Source: Mytilus edulis
Taxonomy: Eukaryota; Mollusca; Bivalvia; Mytilida; Mytilidae
Direction of reading: 5' to 3'
DNA length: 64,000 bases
Assembly (NCBI RefSeq): GCF_963676685.1
Contig: NC_092356.1
Location: forward strand, 41,317,601-41,381,600
Made by a program: the position numbers and the translations under genes. Shown piece after piece: positions 1-13,600 of the stretch. The notes beneath the pieces were generated by a model. It had not been told where the DNA came from, searched no databases, and saw only the letters and a program-made list of their open reading frames with translations. Each line of letters opens with the position of its first letter. The stretch's first letter is position 1.

Positions 1-3000
1 TTCACAAGCTTGTAAATATTTGATGGTGAGGCACAACTTGAAAAGACTTATTGTCTGTAGTTATACCTTTGTAACTGTCATTCCAAGCAATATTATATTA
101 CATGATTTATGTGGACATACCTGTCGATATCTAGATAACTGATGATAGAAAGAAGTTTTCTACAGAAAAGAGAGAAAAACAGTAAACAAAGGAATAGGAA
201 GAGCTGACGAAAGTGTGTCAACTGTATTCAAGATATCTAAGGAAAACTTGAACTCTCAATCCAATTTGACTTGAATTTGTCTTTTGACTCTGTAAAACTG
301 TAGTACAATGTACCATTTATAATATTATTAAATGAAATGATTAACTTGTTGGAATGTACTTGCAGTCCCTTTTTTCATAACAGCAGAAACATAATAAGAA
401 GTTGTATCTTTTTTGACACAGTTTTCATTGATCTAGTACAGCATATTTTCTATTAGCAACCTCCTGCAACAGTAAAATATCAATGCCAATGTATTATGTC
501 ATCTATTATGAATGATAGCAATGTCTTCAACACATTCAACATGAAAGACTTGAAAATAAGCTTTCCAGTAAAGATACTTTGGAGTGGAGAATATGGTAGG
601 GTGAAGTAACAATTGTGGTGAATGTTACAATGTTTTTCAAAAATGTTCAACTTGATATTCCAAACTATCACACCTAGCAAGATATGAATTAACATGTAAA
701 GTGTGAAGTGAAAGTGTTAATTGACAAATTGGTTCAATACAAATTACAAACGGAAAAAATATATATTTCATGTATTTTGTAAATTTATTGAACACATAAA
801 AACACCAACACCAAAGTTACAAGGGAATACACAGACTCTTTTTAATGAATCTTTTCATTGTCTGAATAAGAAGGTGGAAACCATCATACAGAAATTTACA
901 ATATGTATTCAATCTTTTAACATAGTTAATTATTTCTGATTTTTTACTATCATTTTCCAAAAAAAGGACAATCAAGATATATTTTCTAAAGTTACTAAAA
1001 CACAGGTTTGTTTATAACTATGTCTGACACTAATGCTGTTGTTTATGAAATTGAAATATATACACAAGCTAATGATAAAAAGTAGGAGAAAGATAGGGTT
1101 CTTTTAACTTCTTTAAAGACATTTAAAAGATGTATGCACTATTTGTTTTTGTGACTGCTGTTAGTCTGTATGTAAATTCCATTTCAACATGCAGTAAATT
1201 AAATGTTCACTATATAAATTGCAAGATATTTTAATTTTAAGCCTTTTAATATTTCTAGATTCTTATTGTTTGTGTAATTTTGATGCACTAGTGAAAGCAA
1301 GCTTTTATCCTCAAACAAATATAAAGGATATTTGTTTTTAAAATATGAACATACATGTAGATATACTATAAATGTTGTGTTCCATGTTTGCCTTAATAAA
1401 ATAAAGCAAGCAAAAAGAGTGTAGTGAAAATTTTGCATTCTGTCACTGCATGTTTACATGTTTGGTATCAAAATGTTTTAAAGTGCCTGTATGCCAATAA
1501 GGCTAAATGTACTATAGACAAGATAGAAAGGAAAAACAACCATCACCAAGAGAAAAAGAACATGCAGGTCTATTGGAAGTGAAATATTAACAATGTTACT
1601 CTACCTGAGTGGATGATCTTAATAACTGACTTTGTGAAAACTGTCGCTCCTATTAAAATGAGAATTGTACAAATAAGAAATGAAGTTACATGTTATCATT
1701 TAACTATGATAATGAAACTTGAGCCTGTGTATCGTGTAAACATGAATAATAAATAACAGTTTAGGAGGAGATGATAAACTACAAATATACCACTGCGCTT
1801 TTTCTTTCTGATTTTGGGCATCTGGTTTTTAAAGGTAACTCCTAATTTTAAATTTTGTTACTTAAAATGTAATGTATGCATACAATTTAATCTGAAATCT
1901 TTGTTATTGAACACCTGTTAAAATCTTAGTTCTTACTACAAGGGCATAATGTTGACTACCACAAAACGTAGTTCTAACTGCAAGGGCAAAGTTCTGACAT
2001 ATTTACTTTTGTGGCATTACAATAGATTAATAAATATTCACTTACTGGTGGTGGATTTTCAATTTCTAATGTGAATGGTACACCATTATATCCAAACTTA
2101 ATTAGGTCTCCAGGCGCCAATCTGACAGTTGCATTCTGAACTCTACATTCGTTTACATATGTTCCTTGGGATGTGTTCAGATCTTGCAGCACATAACCAT
2201 CTTCTTGTTCACTGTACTCAATAACACTATGTTGAAGGTCAACACCTTGTGTCTGTAATTAGTTTAAATAATCATTCAAAAAGCATGAAAAACAATATTA
2301 ACTTTACAAAGCTAAATAATCTGTAAAAGGTGTAAAAAGTGAATGATCAAGGAATATAAAACATTACAGGCGGGTCATGGTAGGAGTACCTTCATTAGGA
2401 ATAATGGTAAAATACCTAGCTAAATGATGCCAATGATAGTTTTTGATGCATGATGATAAATGTACAATTTTAACTGATGATTGAAAAAAAATCATCTGAT
2501 TTTGACGAAATATGTTTTATTTATTTTGAAACATAGTGGCAAGACATGCAAGAGTAATTTATTTGACACCCCTGACAATTCACACTGTAATTTCAACAAA
2601 TTTGACATTAAAAGTAGCTGCAAATGACTGTTTGATACTAAACATAAGAGGCATTCCTACCCTCTTACATTCTGAAGGATGAACAACCATGAACCAAAAT
2701 ATAATGAAATTTGATACTCTCAGACTAGTATGAGATTACTCTGACGTCCAACAGCTGTTTGCCAGACAAGCTGGGGCCGTGGGCCTGGCAAAACAGCTGT
2801 TGGACGTCAGAGTAATCTCAGACTACTCTCAGAAAAGTGATTTGATCATCTTTTTTAATATAAAGGTACATGAATATAGGTGATTTTTTCAGAGACAAGT
2901 GAGTAGTGTCACCTTCATGATGAAGGACCTTGGATGGAAACCTCTTGTGGAAAGAAGACGCTAACAACGACTGGTACTACTATACAAAATAGTGACTGAC

Positions 3001-4013
3001 CTGGTAGCCATCCCCACTGAACATCACGTAGAATTTAATACTAGACCATCCAGAACTTCAAACAAATAAAACTCTTATCAGCAAATATTGACATATATAA
3101 ACATTCATTTTTTCCACAAATTATCATTGACTGGAACTTACTACCAAATACTACCGTGAACTGTAAAACTGTGGAAAGTTTTAAGGCACTAAAGGCAGTT
3201 TATAAATCGTGTGACTAGTTACATCAGTGGCGCACACACACTTCCTGGATAAGTTTTACTCAGTATTTTGAGTTCATTTCCAGTATTATACAGATACTTG
3301 AAGTGGGTCTCAAAATTTTATCGCTATTCTCAGCTGACCTGAGAATACACCTTATCGCTATTTGTCCGCCATTACTGGACATCACACAGGTTCCCGTAAA
3401 ATTTTGACGTCATAATTCAAAATATCTGACGCCACAATGGAAAAGTGATTGTTGTATGACGCCAATAGTTCAAGCGGAACAGATTCTCGGGTCAAGCGGA
3501 AATAGCGATAAGGTGTATCGGTCCTGCTTGAACTATTGGCGTCATACAACAATCACTTTTCCATTGTGGCGTCAGATATTTTGTATTATGACGTCGAAAT
3601 TTTAAGGGAACCTGTGTGATGTTCAGTAATAGCGGACAACTAGCAATAAGGTGTATTGAGGTCTAAGCATGACACAGGATTGGCTTGGCTTCCTTTTTTA
3701 GTGGGACACGTAAAAGTTGAATAATTTAAAAGCGTGAAAACAGGATACAAAGTCTGGCGGGAAACGTGAGATAACATGCACTATTGTGGCATGGAGAAGC
3801 AGGATATGGAATTCTCAAAAAACAATAAGCCAGATCCAGGATCATACCCCTCTTGAAGTGTGGTTTTTCTGTGTACTACACTTTTTTCAAATATATGAAT
3901 ATTCAATAAATCTATACCTGTAAGTTGATGTCACAACCTTCACGTCCAACTGTTGTCACTTTGGGGGCTAAAGTAAATGCAGACCCATCATTTCCTTTTA
4001 AAAATGCTTTCAT
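1..4013 (-). CDS. FHAD1: FHAD1-like protein, 5' exons (partial gene)
   Basis: Start of a forkhead-associated (FHA) domain gene. Exon 1 is 4013-3918 (32 codons, begins MKAFLKGNDG) with donor GTATAG. Exon 2 is 2252-2046 (69 codons, phase 0, donor GTAAGT). A likely small exon 3 is 159-121 (13 codons, KTSFYHQLSRYRQ, acceptor TTTCTGTAG, donor GTATGT). Together exons 1 and 2 make one FHA domain: the GRE turn near residue 24, the QHSVIEYSE strand, then LQDLNTSQGTYVNECRVQN and the IENPPP end. FHA domains bind phosphothreonine peptides. The layout and the NPPP ending match the N terminus of FHAD1, a long coiled-coil protein, as I remember it. The coiled-coil part would lie left of the window. It is head to head with PARK7. 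Exons 1 and 2 are firm; exon 3 is inferred from splice sites and phase alone. Intron 1 holds several foldback repeats and a LINE remnant. Confidence 0.8.
2731..2820. repeat. Palindromic foldback, arms about 35 bp
   Basis: Left arm GAGATTACTCTGACGTCCAA is mirrored at 2800-2819; the arms include CAGCTGTT and close on a GC-rich loop (about 2768-2785). It lies in intron 1 of the FHAD1-like gene. Weaker inverted similarity extends a few bases outside. No clean target duplication found. Confidence 0.7.
2895..3215 (+). pseudogene. LINE reverse transcriptase C-terminal remnant
   Basis: Plus-strand pieces translate as VTFMMKDLGWKPLVERR, then a stop, then LVLLYKIVTDL, and in another frame FPQIIIDWNLLPNTTVNCKT. 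This is the tail of the CR1/Jockey-type reverse transcriptase ORF (LGW..L..RR, LYKI, DWN.LP signatures). Frameshifts and stops show it is dead. It is 5'-truncated just beside the palindrome at 2731-2820. Confidence 0.7.
3336..3663. repeat. Foldback element with about 135-bp arms
   Basis: Arms 3336-3476 and about 3525-3663 are inverted copies: GACCT..ATACACCTTATCGC, TCACACAGGTTCCC, GACGTCATAAT and GACGCCACAATGGAAAAGTG each recur in reverse complement. The centre contains a further reversed copy of the ACACCTTATCGCTATT terminal motif. Typical MITE or foldback architecture with no coding capacity. Confidence 0.8.
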
Positions 4014-4630
4014 CTTGACACTCTAGAAAGTTGTTTACATTTGGTTGCTGCTCGGGTTACCAAATACTCATGAACAGGTGCCCGTTTTCCCACGTGTTTC
4101 CTGAAAATATTTCTTCAGTTGTCAGTTTTGATGAGATATTTGCAGACTCTATCAATGTAGGATTAAATTCTCCACGTGGGATTAGTAAATTAAGTCAGAA
4201 TCAATTGTTTTTCTATTTTACATGCAGAATAAACAAGTTTTTTGTCGGCGCGAGTGATGTTGCGCATGCCCAATAGCGCATAACAACCAAACATCCGAAA
4301 CCTCGAACCTGGATACAAAAATAAGCAGAATTGTTTTTATCTCTGAATAATAGTTTTAATCTTATAAAGGCTATATTTTTAATTGTCTTTTCTAGTGTTA
4401 TGTAAGATATAAATGTTGAAGGTACACTTTAATAATTTTTACAAAAATTTTCTAGTAGAGATTATTGAATAAAAAATCTGTATCTTTCATACGTTTAAAC
4501 TAACGAAGTAACTAGGAGGTTAAACAAGTTGCATTGTGCTTCTGAATTTAATGTTTACATATTTTTTAATAAAATTTGGACAACTTTGAAATATTAAATT
4601 GCCAAGTGACAGCTTTTAGCAAAAACAAAA
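4014..4630. promoter_or_regulatory. Bidirectional promoter between FHAD1-like gene and PARK7
   Basis: Only 617 bases separate the two divergent start codons, so both genes probably share one promoter. A locally GC- and CpG-richer patch at about 4245-4310 contains TTGCGCATGCCCAATAGCGC (4259-4278), which resembles an NRF1 site (consensus YGCGCAYGCGCR) overlapped by a CCAAT motif at 4270. NRF1 often drives divergent promoters and genes tied to mitochondria and redox. No TATA box is placed. The 81-residue ORF in this stretch (4031-4276) has no coding character and is ignored. Site function is inference. Confidence 0.5.
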
Positions 4631-7600
4631 ATGCCAAGTGCACTTGTTCTACTCGCCGAAGGGGCAGAAGAAATGGAAACCGTCATCACAGTGGATGTTC
4701 TAAGACGGGGAGGAGTACGTACCTTATGCTTAGGCTGAGTCCCAAAATTATAATCGGCCCAAAATAATACACCTTATCGCTATTCCCGGCTATCAGACCC
4801 GAGAATCTGTCCCGCTTGAATAAACTTATGTATCTTAATGTACATGTTATTGTAACGGATCACATCAAAGACATCAAATAAGGCGATAAGTCGAGTATGC
4901 GTTCTATATAAGTATCTTTATTCTTCAAAACTACATATGGCTAAATATACTATATCATAACAACCGATTCTCTTCAATAAAATAAAATACACATAAACAT
5001 ACATCGTAAGTAAAAATATAACTTAAAAAACTAAAGGCATTAAATACTAATCAAACAATATGATTCACTTTCTTTCACGCTTCATAAGTAACTTGTTAAA
5101 TTAAAAAGTTAATTAGAATAAATATTAATTTATAAATACTTTTACAATTCTTAATATTTCTTCTTAAAATAAATATTGTTCTTAAAACTGTACATAAATT
5201 ATCTCTTACCGATTATGATCTCTCTATAACAGGTTGGGAACAAACCCCCTGTAGGGTGATTATACCTCTATAGAGGGATAATCCTTCTTTAGAGGGATAA
5301 AATTATCCTTCTATAGAGGGTTATTTTTGTTTGCACTGGATTTAAAGCAAATTAGGGCAGAATGGCATTATCTAGTTATATTGGCTATAATCTCTAGCAT
5401 TATATGCATCAACATATGCACTTTACTAAAAATTAGGATAACCAGTTTTCTGCTAAAGTGACAAAACTTGCAATCTATTGTAAACCTATCTGAACACCTG
5501 ATCAACAGCAAAAGGAATAGGTCTCGGTTATTGTATAGAAAGGTATATACTATGAAAATTAGAGCGAGGGGCTTTGCCCCAAAGCTCTTATTTTCATAGT
5601 ATATACCTTTCTATACAATATCCAATTTAGCACATATTTACAACTTGAGTAATCCTGTAATTAGTCTATTGATATGTTTTGGCTGACTGGATGTAGCTCA
5701 TTTACGTAGTTTTGTAAATCTACTCACTATAATATCATTGTAAAAATTGGATTTCAAAAGGCCCTTGACTTTAGAATGTAAAGAAGGTAGCTGCTGGTGT
5801 ACGTATGTTTATTGATATGAACGAAAACGTTGTTTTACTATACATGTACTTATTTACATGGTAAGATGACAAAATGAATTGACCAAGAGCAGACAATTCT
5901 TAAATTGCAGTGAAAGCTTTACATTCTTGAAAACATTTTTTTAATTTCACATAAAACCTAAAACTATCACAAACAGTTGGATCCCCGTCCCACATCTTTG
6001 GTTGAAACACCTTTAAAAAATGGCTGGATCTGCCCATGGTATGTACCCATAGGTAGTCTAGTAGGTAGTTTATATGCATGAAATATTTGTCACTGGACAT
6101 TAGGCAACCAATTATCGACCAATTTATGACTAAATATATCAAATTTCTTTATTAATAATTTCCCTTTAAAAGATTCATGGTTGACTCTTTTTGTGTACAA
6201 AGTAATTGCATGGAAGATAAAGGATTACAAATTTTAGATTGAGTTGTACTTTAATCAAGGTATAAAGCACCATTATTATTACTCTTTATTTAAATGAAAG
6301 AAACTTTTTTAATTGTCAAAACAAAATTTAGATCAAAAGATTGATTAGTAGGATGTTAAAAATCTGTTTGAAAACTAATTACAAACTATTTAGTTAAATT
6401 TGGAACACATAATTTATTTCAAAATAGCCAGTAGCAATTTTTGTTCTAATATCTTGATTACAATACAATGAAATCTTACCCTTGTGGTCATTCATGCGTA
6501 GTTACTTAGTACACGGAAAAAGTATGTACTATGAAAATTAGAAGGCAAATTCAAGCAATTTGATTGGACGAGAACTTGTAAGTATGTGCTAATGGGCGTA
6601 TGACATTTGCGCCAATTTGAAAATTTTCATTCTTTCATTTGCGCCAATTTCATTTTTTCATTTGCGCCGATTTTATATTTGTTCCTAATTAGATTTACAG
6701 GTAATTTAATACTTGTACATGTACTGTACTATACCATTGATAAAATCTGGTTATAAATGTTGTTTATTTATGTTTAATAGATATAGGAAGATGTGGTGTG
6801 AGTGCCAATGAGACAATTCTCCATACAAATAACAATTTAAAAAGTAAACCATTATAGGTTAAAGTACGGCCTTCAACACGGAGCCTTGGCTCACAACGAA
6901 CAACAAGCTATAAAGGGCCCCAAAATTACTAGTGTAAAACCATTCAAACGGGAAAACCAACGGTCTAATCTATATAAACAAAACGAGAAACGAGAAACAC
7001 GTATATATTACATAAACCAACGACAACTACTGTACATCAGATTCCTGACTTAGGACAGGTGCAAACATTTGCAGCGGGATTAAACGTTTTAATGGATTCA
7101 AACCTTCTCCCTTTTTCTGAAACAATAGCATAACATCACAACAAAGAAAAACATACGATAAAATATCAATTGGCAGACTTAACTCAATCAAAAAACGTAT
7201 GATTAAATAAGTTTATTTTGATTCATATTGTTCTGGAACTTCGTTGTAACATGATGGACATATTACACACTGAAACCGAGGAGTAAATTTTTTAATCATC
7301 GAGGGCCATACATATCGGAACTTTAGTGTCCTGAAACATAAGAACATATCTTACGAATGTACCACAAATCGTGTAAACCCAGAGTCACCACGGATTCTAT
7401 TGTCAAAACACTGATCGAGCATAAACATGTGGCAGATATCCGAAAGACAGAGGTTAAAGAACTACGGGTACTGTCAAGAAAAAGTCTGGAGGTGTATCTT
7501 GTAGGTCTTCTTCCATCTCTCAGTAGTGAGCAGGAGACAACAGTTATATACATGTTATGATTGACAATTCATTACATTTGTACAAATGGCTAATGGAAGA

Positions 7601-10600
7601 GGTCTTAAATGATAAATGAAAAATGACATGACTTGGATGGAGAGTTCTCTCATTTGCACTCATACCACATCTTCTTATATCTATTCACCTGTAATTTACC
7701 TGTAAAAAAAATCGGCGCAAATGAAAAAAAAAATCGGCGCAAATGAAAGATAAATCGGCGCAAATGAAATGCAGATCGGCGCAAATGCAAAACGCCGGTG
7801 CTAATTGACCTTTAAATTTCATGTTAAATCTAACAATAGAAATTCTGTTCAGTGAGGCATAAGTGAGTAGAATTTACCTGATCATCAGAGCTTTCAATCA
7901 TGGTGAACAATAGATTTTATATTTAGTCAGATAAGTATCAAACTGGGTATGTGCATATTAAATTAAGTACATTAATTGGTGCATCAACTGTTCCAGGTTA
8001 CTGCCATAATAAGTAGAGAATGCCATTCTGCCCTATTTTGATTTAAATCCAGTTTAAACAAAAATACCCCTCTATAGAGGGATAATTTTACCCCTCTATA
8101 GAAGGATTATCCCTCTATATAGGTATAATCACCATACAGAGGGTTTGTTCCCAACCTGTATAAAATAATGATGTGTCTCCGAATATCAAATAACTAGCAA
8201 TGAATAAAAAACTAGACAACGTAACGTACGTCAAAAGCGAAACGTCATAAAACTTAAAAACGGGAGATATTATAATGTTCATGATCGCAACATTACATAT
8301 GCGCAAATACCCAAAAATAGTATCTACAAGTATTATAAATAAAATAAATAAATTCAGTAATAATAAATAAAGTAACCCAACAATTTGGAATAACATTTCA
8401 AATCTAACAATTATATTAATGTTTCCGGATAATAACTAGTATAAATAAATAGAAATCAATAAAATTTTAACATATGTTTATAACCACAAAAGGAAGGTTG
8501 GGATTTATTTTGGGGTTTATGGTCTCAAAGGTTTAGGAATAAGGGGCCAAAATAAACATTTTTGTAGTTTCAAGGTTAATAACTTGTGATTAAGTGTATG
8601 AATCTCTCTGACTCTCTGAAATTATACCACAATTTTTCCATACTACAAAGGGACGGTTATGGGGGTGGGGGTGGGGTTGTTATGTCTCAAATCATTTAGC
8701 AATTAGGGGCAAAAAAAGGGGGAAAACAAGGGTATTTCTGGTTAAAGGACAGTTTTGACAATTTAAAAGCAGTGTAAGGGAGGTAACCTAATTCTATTTA
8801 AAGAATACTATATATATGTTTGATTACCTCCCTTACTCTGCTTTAAAATTATGTATTTAGAAATGAATCATGATGATTGTCTTGAGATGATTATCTGTAA
8901 AACTATTTTTAGAAGTTACTATTAATTTTAACCATGACTGTATGTCATTTTATATTTTGATATTTCATGATGTATTTAAATGAGTAGTTATTGTTGCAAA
9001 CTCCATAAGAAATTTGAATTGAGATTATTTTTGAAATAAGGGAAAGGGGGAGGTGAACAGACCACATTCATTCTGTGCCAGAAACCTATGCTGTGTCAAC
9101 TATTTAATCACAATCCAAATTCAGAGCTGTATCAAACTTGAATGTTGTGTCCATACTTGCCCCAACTGTTCAGGGTTTGACCTCTGTGGTCGTATAAAGC
9201 TGTGCCCTGCATTGGTTCAAGAATTGGGTAAACATTATTTTTCACCAGTCACTCGTTTCATATACTTTAATGTAATTGATTACATTACAATTACAATTAC
9301 ATGCTAATTCAATGTAATAGTTTACATTTCAATTACACACTAAGTCAATGTGATTGATTATATTACAATTACACACAAATTCAATGTAATCAATTACATT
9401 ACAATTACACCTTAATTCAAACATATTCCATTACTTAATATTAATTTTGAGGTTTTAGATTTTGCATCTGACATTTACCTCCTTTTTGCATCAATTGAGT
9501 GACCTAATGATGTTTGCTGTAAAAATAATTGCTTTGGACAGTGATATATATATCCAATCCTTTTTTCAATTTTGATCAGAGTTCTCGAACAGTGGTGGTC
9601 CCAGGGATTTGACAACTAAAATATGCAAAGGACCATCACAATTTCAGAATTATTAATATAAAAAGTAGTGAGGTCAGCAGTTTTTCTTCAGGGACCACCA
9701 GAAATAAAAAGATTTCTAGAACTTTGTTTTGATGCTAAAAAATCATTGGCTGTCAAAAGACTCAATAAGTGATAATTATAAGGTGTATTGTGCACAATCA
9801 AACAGCAATACTGTGACAAAAATTAGCAGAGAGACTTGCAGGCTTCAACATACAATGTACAGACATTAACAATAGATAGGTGTCTATAGGGTATCTCAAG
9901 CTTTTTATCATCTAGTGTCTATAAAATACGGTACACTATATGTTTATCTGTTTATTCCCATGTGGGGCAACAACAAGGATTTTTGGATTGTAACGTCTTC
10001 TATACAAGAGTTCAGCTCCTAAAATGAACATTTCAAACTCTGTTGAAATTTTCATATTTACATTAGAAATCTAGTCCCCCAAGACTATATGCAGATATCG
10101 ATAAAAAAGAATGAGTTATGGTAAAAATGTTTATATTGTTGAGTCCAGTATCTTCTATGGGAATATTTAACAAGTACCTGCATATGTAGAGGGGTTAAAC
10201 TAGGTATTTGCAATCTCAACCTTTTCCCTTATTAATCTTGGTCAGCCTGATCAGAGAGTAAAAGAACATACAAATCAGTACAGGAAAACAATGGTCATTG
10301 TATAATAGATAACAAAAGCACAAAATAACCTACAAATTATATATACTATATTAAATCATTCAATCCTATGTATACTCTTCATATCCCATGATGTACATGT
10401 GCATGTATTTCAACAAAATTAAAGATTTTATACTATTAGATACACTATAGATTAAAATTTCATCAATTATGATGTCATCATATCATAATTTAGGCTTCTA
10501 CTTTATGTACATATGCCTTTGCTCTTTCTTTATTTACAAATCATTTGGCTTTATTATATAATGTTAGATTAAAACTATGACAAAAAAAGTCTTAACATCC

Positions 10601-13600
10601 CTCTTTCTTTTCAATTTAGAAAGCTTAAAAATATTTCCCCTGTAAACTTAATGTACATGTAATTGTCTGTTATTATAGGTAGATGTGACACTTGCAGGTA
10701 TTGATGGCATTGATCCAGTTGTCTGCAGTAGACAGGTGAAAATTGTTCCTGATAAGAGTCTTGATGATGCTTTGAAATCTGGTCCTTATGATGTGGTGGT
10801 TTGTCCTGGTGGAGCAGGAGGAGCAAATAATCTCTGTCAGGTATCTCCATAGTAACCATAGCTTATTTATTTCATCAGCTCAACCAGATCCTAAATGATG
10901 TAGAACTTTGCAAATATAGGTCACTGTACAGACATCTACAATGAACAAAACGTATGGCATAGCAAGTTTTAAAAGGCTGCGGAATGACAAATGTAAAGCA
11001 ATTCAAATAAGAAAGCTAATGGCCTGATTTATGCCAATTATGGACATTACAATAAACAGAATAACAAATATGATATACAGCAACAAAAAACACCCAACTG
11101 AATTACAGGCTCTAGTAATAGATATTAGGTTTTGGTCTATTTCTCAGATTCTTTGAACATAATGGCTTTTATATTTGATGAATGGAATGAGTGAGGTGTA
11201 CATGAATGTCTTGTAGATTTCATGTGACCTTGCCGACATTTTCAAAGTTCCTTGATCAATGTGTGCCAGTTTACCTATATCAGATACTTTGAGCTATTAA
11301 AAATCAACTACATTTGGGTATGGAATGATTGTAAAGTGTCTGTTTGACAGGGTTTACCTGACTTTGATCATATTTATATGGATCATTGATAATGTTAAAT
11401 TTATGTGATACCATTCTTTTTGTTCTTCAACATAACTTTTATCATAATAAGTAAAGTAGGCAACACATGTCAGTGTGTGTTCTCTTGTTTCAACTTTTGC
11501 ATTTGGTATTTGGGTATTTTATGGAAGTTTTAAAATCCTATTTATTTCATTTATAGTCTACTGCAGTTGGGAATCTGCTTCAAGAACAAGAAAAGGGTGG
11601 ACGATATGTAGCTGCTATTTGTGCAGGTATGACATTATAGTGTTCTTATCTTAAGTCAACGAACACATGATACAAGCCATTTGATGTGCGTGATCTCTAA
11701 TGGTAGTTAAATTATTTAATCTTATCCTTTTTTGTCATGTGTAATACCTATATAAGTAATATAATGAGAAGTGCATTTTTTTTTTTAAATTATTGAATTT
11801 TCTGCTCTGTATGTTCTAAATGGACAAGAGAAATTTACAATCTGGTTAGATAACCCAAATGTATAATAAAATGTGTAGGGTATTCATTCATCAATGACCA
11901 ATGCCACCTTGCATAACAAAAACTTGTAACACATCTAGATGTCATCATAATTGTTTTCATCAATAGACAGTGGTTTTTACACAAAGTCATGCTCTTTCAA
12001 ACAAGATTTGCAATTTGTGTATACCAGAAGACTTAAGCAGTATTTTATTATTATTCTTCAGTATTTCTTTGTGTACTATATTTACAGGTCCAACAGCTCT
12101 CAAAGCTCACAAGATATGTGGTGGAAAAACAGTTACATCTTATCCAAGTATGAAAGATAAAATGGTGGAAGGTAACATTTTAGTTTTTTAAACACAGTAA
12201 AATAAATTTTTAAACATTATCTTGTTTTGTGAAAATTTAAAACTTGTGTACCTAAATATTACCTGTTATTTATAGTTTACAAATTTATGCAAAGAATTTA
12301 AGATATGATATCAGCAGCAATCTTTGGAAAAACAAATCTCCTTATTATTTGCCCAGTTAATGCAGAATTGAATAGCATATAGATTATTTTTTTTTAAATA
12401 AGAACCCAAGGCTGATTGCAAGACATAAATCAAGACATGTCTAATCAATCAGCCAGACTAAGACTTGTGCTTTAAAAGATCATATATTGGTTGTGATCTA
12501 CAGTTGGCTTTTTTAAAAATAATAACACATCTACTGTTTTGTGTGGACTAAATAGGTTGAAATTCTGAATTTCTTCTTTCAATCTTATTCTCTTTTATGT
12601 CCATTGGCAACTTGAATTTCTGGTTTTGTCTTGGTGAAATGCTTTTAAAAAGCTACTGGTTTCATAAAAACAAGCACAAAATACTGAATTTAAGAAAAAT
12701 TCAAATAATTCTTTAAAATAAAATGATGTAGAAAACAACTAGAAATTTTTGCATATTTCAACTAGATTGTTTGCAGGATTTGGGTAATACACAATACATC
12801 ATTTGCATCCATTTATTTAAATTCTTTCTTACGAGTTTCCTTAGTTCCTTCTACTTTAAAAACCTTCATCAGTAACCTTCCCTTATGCCTATATTTGGGA
12901 AAATACACCAACATCTATATAAAAATAAATTTACCTGTCTAAAATTGAGGACAAGAAATTTTGTGCTTAAAAATAATTATTGTGACTTTCACAAACACTT
13001 TCAGCATTCATATAAATTAGTATTGCTCAGTTGCACCAGTTGTGTAAACCATGGAGTACTTGGTAACCATAGGCAAATATAAAAGGAATATAACATCAGA
13101 CCAATTTTAAAGAATTACCATTGCTCATCCAACACCCCAAAATTATCCTACCAACTGTAAAAACATGTTTTGTATGCCCCGCTGTAGTAGAGGGGGCATT
13201 AAGTTTTACCCTTGTCTGTCTCTATGTACATCTAAAAATTGGTTTCCGTTCTCTAACAAGTTTGCCTCAACCAAATGTTATGACACTTTTACACAATGCT
13301 TATTACTACAAAACACAGATCAAGTTTTAATTTTGGTGGCGTCACTTTACCCATTCTGGAGTTATGCCCCTTTATAAATGAAAAAATTCAAACTTTTTAG
13401 TTTCTGTTCTCTAAGTTTAGTTAGCCTCAATCAAATGTTATGAAACTTATAATCAATGCTAATTAAAAAAATACAGATCAAGTAAGAGTTTTGGTAACAT
13501 CACTCCAAACAAATTGCAAATTTTTAGTTTCCGTTCTGTAACTTAGTTTGCCTCAACCAAACATTATAAAACCTATACACAATATTATACTTATTACCAC

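Larger units (their letters stand above)
5230..8158. mobile_element. 2.9 kb element with about 145-bp terminal inverted repeats
   Basis: Ends begin CAGGTTGGGAACAAACCC and are inverted copies over about 145 bases (5230-5375 and 8014-8158). Each arm contains tandem CTATAGAGGGATAATCC-like motifs. The 5-base TATAA flanks both ends (5225-5229, 8159-8163), a possible target duplication. No transposase is seen; the longest inner ORF (7357-7560, 67 codons) is unrecognised. Nested inside are a hairpin at 5529-5620 and inverted repeat pairs at 6600-6720/7680-7800 and 6779-6830/7630-7682. It lies in PARK7 intron 1. Confidence 0.7.

Noticed and set aside
2723-2835. Target duplication around the 2731-2820 palindrome
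   Set aside because: ACTCTCAGACTA-like sequence on both sides is partly inverted and partly direct; no clean duplication could be fixed.
4031-4276. 81-codon ORF between the FHAD1-like gene and PARK7
   Set aside because: Lies in the shared promoter, has no homology I recognise, and the real PARK7 start is at 4631.
9053-9307. 84-codon Cys-rich ORF ([14 protein letters not shown]...)
   Set aside because: Falls inside a dispersed repeat whose other copies (14255-14405, 62155-62290) break the frame; the cysteines are chance.
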